This document shows, in pieces, positions 60,174 through 64,000 of a stretch of 64,000 bases of DNA. The first letter of the stretch is position 1, and the number at the start of each line of letters is the position of its first letter. This stretch comes from Phytopythium helicoides (Eukaryota; Oomycota; Peronosporomycetes; Pythiales; Pythiaceae). Location: assembly GCA_024867545.1 (NCBI GenBank), contig JANFNE010000003.1, forward strand, positions 1,054,001 through 1,118,000, given 5' to 3'. The notes beneath the pieces are model-generated. The model worked only from the letters and a program-made list of their open reading frames with translations, made no database searches and was not told where the DNA came from. Made by a program: the position numbers and the translations under genes.

Positions 60174-62480
60174 ATGGAGTCTCGCTCGTCCGCGTCGACT
60201 TCAAGGGGCTACATCGGCCGCAACGGCAAGCACCGAGATGTGCCCGCTGTGCCCTACGTCGACCCAGTTGGCCGCAGCACGACAAGCAACAGCACCAGCA
60301 GTCGCAGTCGCAGTGGCTCCAAGGACAACTGGAGCCACATGCAGCCACCTCCGGGAGCACGCATTAAGGTGACGCTCACCGACGACGAGCTCACGGATAG
60401 AGCGGAGCGAGCGGCTGCACGACTCGACTTCCCGCGTCTCGACAACCCGGGCAGCGCCTCAACACTCAAGCGATGGACGTCTTCCAAGACGAGCCGGTTC
60501 AAGAAGCGCAGCGAGACCTTCGCCACCTTCTCTCGCCGCTCGGAGCGCAACAAGCTCAGCTTGCTTTCTCGCGCGACGAGCTTCAAGTCCAAGAGTGGCA
60601 AGCAGCCGGAAGACCTTGACGACGATGACGAAGACGACGACGACAGCAGGGACGACCGTGTTGTGGCCGTGGGCGAGCTCACGTGCTCCATGCGAGAGCT
60701 TCAGTACATCCTGAGCACGGACAGCGACGCTGAGCACAATGCCATGTCACGCCTGCTCTACGGCAAGCACTACATCTACGGTTCGGTAGTGCACACGACC
60801 GAGCCGGGTTCTCAATCGGACAACCCCGCCGAGCCAGACAAGGCCTCGGTAGTAGTTAAGACTGGCGCCTTCGTGCACTCGGGTCTCTTCGGCGCCAACG
60901 AGCAATGGTGCTACCTCGAGTCAATCGATAAGACCAGCGACGGCGACTCCTTCACTGTCACTCTTGCCTCGCTGGATGAGCGTGACCTTGTTGTTGGCAA
61001 GATGAAGACTGGCCATGTGGACGCCATCGTACGGGTTACGGCCGGCTTCCGCGTTGAGCGTATCCCGTCGTCACCGCTGGTTCGCGTGATCTTCTCGGGA
61101 CGCAGCTCCAACCCAATGGCCGACAGCCGAATTTCGCTGTCGAGAACTGATCGCCGAGCTGCCAAGCTTGCTCGTGAGCACCTTAAGCGCATGAGCTCGG
61201 CTGTCACTCGACTGCCAGAGACTGTGCGTGCTCGTCGCTTGGGATTCCAGACGCTGGCGGACCGCACGGCTTTTGTGGCCAACAACTCGCACTGTACGTG
61301 CTGCACCAAGGCCTTGCACCTGCTGTCACTCGTCAACAAGAAGAAGCAGTGCCATGTCTGCGGCTATGGCGTGTGCGATGACTGCTGGTCTATTCACCGC
61401 ATCGAGACTCGCCACGGGCAGCTCGCTACCGTCCGCGTGTGCCGTCGTTGCCTCGAATTCATCGACAAGGGCGATTACTCGAACGTAACTCGCCCGAGCC
61501 GCAATGGCAGCGCTGGACCTCACATCGTTCCTGACAGTGAGAACGCCGAGCCGTCGGGCAAGGTGCTGACCCGGCTGCTCCACGACGCGCTCAACCAGTC
61601 GCAGTCCGCCAAGCAGCGCAGCTCAGTAATTTCGCTCATCAAGCACCTTGTGAAAGAAGACAAGCAAGCGAACAAGAGCAAGTCACTTGGGTCGGAGCCC
61701 ACGACCCACCGTCTGACGGAGGAAGGATTGGAGGTGGGCAGCTACAGCAGCAGCATCACTTCGTCCAACGCTGACGACCGCGGTGCCGAGGCCATGCTGG
61801 AGATGCTGCAGAACGAGCCTTCGCTGCCGTTGGATGCGTGTGAGTTGGCCAACAATGAGTCGCGAGCTTACCCGCTGCGAGTCGCCGAGACGCCGGACGA
61901 GCCGTCCGAGGCTCCGATTCCTGACGACGAGGACGATCGACTCGAAGCCATCCAGCGCAACCGACTCATGTCCATCACGGACACGGACGAGCTCGACATC
62001 ATCTGCGACCTCATCGCGCGCGAGATGAAATGTTCGACGGGCCTCGTGACTCTCATCGACAACAACTCACAGAAGGTGCTGGCATCCAACATCGAGCCGC
62101 TGCGACAGCTGAGCATGCCGCGGAACCAATCGTTCTGCCAGCACACGGTGATGGCTCGCGCGCCGCTGCTGGCGCCGCACCCGGAAGCCGATGTGCGATT
62201 CCAGAACCTGCCTCCGCTGCACCAGATGGGGCTTCGTTTCTACTTTGGCTTCCCCTTGTTCGGAGCCAACAATGCTGTCGTGGGCTCTGTCTGCTGCCTC
62301 GACCAGACGACCCACGAGGTCACGCAGGCGCAGTACTCGGCCATGCAGCGCCTGGCAAGCACGGCGTCCAAGATCGTGCAGGTGAAGGGTCGAGCTGCCG
62401 CCAAGTCGTCGGCTGGCATCTCGACTTCGGTCCCTGGCTCGTCCGCCATGAGCTCGTCCGTGCCTATCCCGGTGCTTTAG
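60174..62480 (+). CDS. START-like/FYVE-like/GAF protein I (intact)
   Basis: Seen: 768 aa from the ATG at 60174 (MESRSSASTS). A Ser-rich leader, then the START-like region (KVTLTDDELTDRAERA, KHYIYGSVVHT, NEQWCYLES). It is interrupted by an acidic run (DDDDEDDDD, about residues 148-156) on an otherwise basic KSKSGK background. FYVE-like finger CTCC, KKQCHVCGYGVCDDCW, RVCRRC. Linker RSSVISLIKHLVKED. GAF with ELDIICDLIAREM, FCQHTVM, PHPEADVRF, RFYFGFPLF, VGSVCCLD. No membrane segment. Shares the CDDCWSI type of finger with genes H and F. The acidic run is a likely protein-interaction or calcium-sensitive loop, not seen in paralogues. Function inferred from domains. Confidence 0.86.
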   Translation: MESRSSASTSRGYIGRNGKHRDVPAVPYVDPVGRSTTSNSTSSRSRSGSKDNWSHMQPPPGARIKVTLTDDELTDRAERAAARLDFPRLDNPGSASTLKRWTSSKTSRFKKRSETFATFSRRSERNKLSLLSRATSFKSKSGKQPEDLDDDDEDDDDSRDDRVVAVGELTCSMRELQYILSTDSDAEHNAMSRLLYGKHYIYGSVVHTTEPGSQSDNPAEPDKASVVVKTGAFVHSGLFGANEQWCYLESIDKTSDGDSFTVTLASLDERDLVVGKMKTGHVDAIVRVTAGFRVERIPSSPLVRVIFSGRSSNPMADSRISLSRTDRRAAKLAREHLKRMSSAVTRLPETVRARRLGFQTLADRTAFVANNSHCTCCTKALHLLSLVNKKKQCHVCGYGVCDDCWSIHRIETRHGQLATVRVCRRCLEFIDKGDYSNVTRPSRNGSAGPHIVPDSENAEPSGKVLTRLLHDALNQSQSAKQRSSVISLIKHLVKEDKQANKSKSLGSEPTTHRLTEEGLEVGSYSSSITSSNADDRGAEAMLEMLQNEPSLPLDACELANNESRAYPLRVAETPDEPSEAPIPDDEDDRLEAIQRNRLMSITDTDELDIICDLIAREMKCSTGLVTLIDNNSQKVLASNIEPLRQLSMPRNQSFCQHTVMARAPLLAPHPEADVRFQNLPPLHQMGLRFYFGFPLFGANNAVVGSVCCLDQTTHEVTQAQYSAMQRLASTASKIVQVKGRAAAKSSAGISTSVPGSSAMSSSVPIPVL

Positions 62481-62766
62481 GCACACCAACAGAAGAAGCG
62501 TTCTGTATAAGCTTGGGGCCGCGTGATTCAGCATGATCGTCGCCAAGGGAAGCGTGATGGTCCTGACTGCCCGCTCATGTGGGCCAAGAAAGAAGTATGT
62601 GCGTGGTAGGACGGTGCCATTTGAGCACCGTCTGCGTTATGAAATGCAAAGTTTGTTGAGATCGAGTGATCTCTGGAGTGATGCAGGACTAACACCTCAT
62701 CATTCACATAAGCACTATTACGTCCACTCGAGCTCTCCGTTCTCACGCCACAACGTCAGGACAGGC

Positions 62767-63670
62767 CTAGAACTTGTGCTGGCCATGGGGCCTCGCGACC
62801 TTGTTCGGGTGGTGGTGGGCCACGAGACCGTAGTACACGATGCCTCCAATGACGCCGCCAATGGTGGGGCCGATGATTGGCACCCAAAAGTAGTAGTCGT
62901 TGGCCGAGAAAACGTCCGATCCCCAGCCGGCGACCAGCAGCAGGAGACGTGGGCCAAGGTCGCGCGCTGGGTTGATGGAGCAGCCCGTGTTGTAGCTGAA
63001 CGCCTGACCGATGCCGACAACGAGCAGAGCCACCGCTGATGGGGCCGTGAACGGACTCGCTGGGCGGTTGTTGGGGTCTAGCACGGCGAAGATGCCACCC
63101 ACGAGGAAAGCTGTGGCAAAGATCTCGGTGAAAAGGGCCGTACCCGTGCTCACGTGCGTGTTGGGGTGCGTAACGAAAACCGTGTAGCTCGTGGTGCGCT
63201 CTGGGTCGACGGCGTTGAGCAGCGGGCGGTAGATTATGTAAACCATGAGCGCGGCGAGGAAGGCCCCGAGGAGCTGCGAAAACACGTAGCCCGGCACCTT
63301 GCGCCACGGAAACATCTTGAAAAGGGCGAGCGACGTGGTGATGGCTGGGTTGATGTGGCCACCCGAGACGCCACCGCCAAAGTGGATGCCGAAGAGCACG
63401 CCAATGCCCCAGCAGAGTGTGATCTGCGTAAAGTTGCCGTATACGGCCTCGGTGAGCAGCACCTGGGCTGAACCTGCGAGGCCGAAGCTCATCATGATGA
63501 ATGTCGCTAGGCACTCACTAATGAATGCACTCGCGGAGATGCTCGCTCTTGATCATGTACCGTGCCGGTGGGCCACTCAGGTTATCCTCATGGTGGGAGG
63601 GCAGGTGGCTGCTGTCAGGCACCGGCGAGTCCAGATCACCATATCCGTGGTCCTTGTTTTCGTGCACCAT
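62767..63670 (-). pseudogene. Aquaglyceroporin 2 with 16-nt insertion
   Basis: Seen: ATG at 63670 (MVHENKDHGYG) opens a hydrophilic N-terminus that reads HLREC, as in aquaglyceroporin 1 (LLRECLAEF), and then hits TAG/TGA. From about 63504 the channel continues in another frame (MMSFGLAGSAQ) to the end, with motifs NPAIT and NPARDLGPR and all later membrane segments intact. The gap is explained by 16 extra bases (ATTCATTAGTGAGTGC on minus) flanked by GAGTGC repeats. A 13-nt GT...AG excision would also restore frame but is too short for a normal intron. Known role of the family: glycerol and water channel. Recently broken, or an assembly problem. Confidence 0.8.
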
Positions 63671-64000
63671 GGTGTCGGTAGGGTAGGGTCGGGTCTTGAG
63701 ATACGAGGAAGCAGCAACCACTTGCCGTCGACGAGGAGAATTGAAGAGTGGGGAAGCGCGGGCATTAACGCCGCAGAGGCGCTCTCGGGGAGGCTGGTGG
63801 GGTAGCGACTCGCTATGATACTACCTGTTGTCGTTGAAGTTCAAGGACAACCGCAAAAACAACCACCGCTTAACCGATCACGCCATGGAGAGTGGTGCTT
63901 GGCGTTTTTGTTAATGGCGACGGAGCTCTCAACTTCCTTTACTTCCGTGTAAGCATTTGATCGGTGGCGGAGTTGAAAGGAGATCAATACCTAGCGTTTC
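63671..64000. other. Upstream region of aquaglyceroporin 2
   Basis: No gene recognised. The minus-strand frame stays open a little upstream of the ATG at 63670, but without features. Right edge of the window. Confidence 0.35.

Overview
The window is nuclear DNA of an oomycete, most likely a Phytophthora-like peronosporalean. The host part is GC-rich, gene-dense and nearly intronless, with short GT-AG introns where any can be placed. It carries a family of START-like/FYVE-like/GAF proteins, two aquaglyceroporins and a MON2-like trafficking gene. The mobile DNA includes a Crinkler (CRN)-type Ubl-NTPase-REase gene and a Ty3/gypsy element with two RNase H domains and a chromodomain, both known from oomycete genomes. 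The species cannot be named from sequence alone.

Layout. (1) 1-6953: three broken START-like/FYVE/GAF genes (A and B on minus, C on plus). (2) 7277-34770: a 27.5-kb palindromic mobile element. Its arms are AT-rich and almost identical. Each arm carries, from the outer end inwards, a CRN-type gene, a small ExoX-C-like protein, a small zinc-finger protein and a 769-aa PrimPol-SF3 helicase, then a 1.9-kb non-coding tail with G-rich and ~160-bp repeats. The left CRN gene is full length. The right copy has lost its Ubl header through an 828-bp deletion. (3) 15418-27731: a complete 12.3-kb LTR retrotransposon nested 0.13 kb from the palindrome axis, with 745-bp LTRs differing at one noticed base and a 4-bp target duplication. 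Gag and pol lie on minus and are joined by a textbook -1 frameshift signal; a two-exon gene runs antisense at its 3' end. (4) 35080-41947: two further broken family members (D, F) around an intact one (E). (5) 42651-47985: the MON2-like gene, one intron and two apparent 1-nt frame breaks. (6) 48409-53630 and 60174-62480: three intact family members (G, H, I). (7) 56712-57572 and 62767-63670: an intact aquaglyceroporin and a second one interrupted by a 16-nt insertion.

The main item of interest is the palindromic element. It has a replication module of the kind found in virophages, polinton-like viruses and giant viruses, and an NTPase-REase protein of the Crinkler class, but no recognisable capsid, packaging ATPase, integrase or separate transposase. 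I propose that the CRN-type protein is the element's own mobility or targeting enzyme, which would link Crinkler effectors to a replicating mobile element. This is inference. The nested retrotransposon lengthened the palindrome's centre from 139 bp to about 12.5 kb and may have stabilised it.
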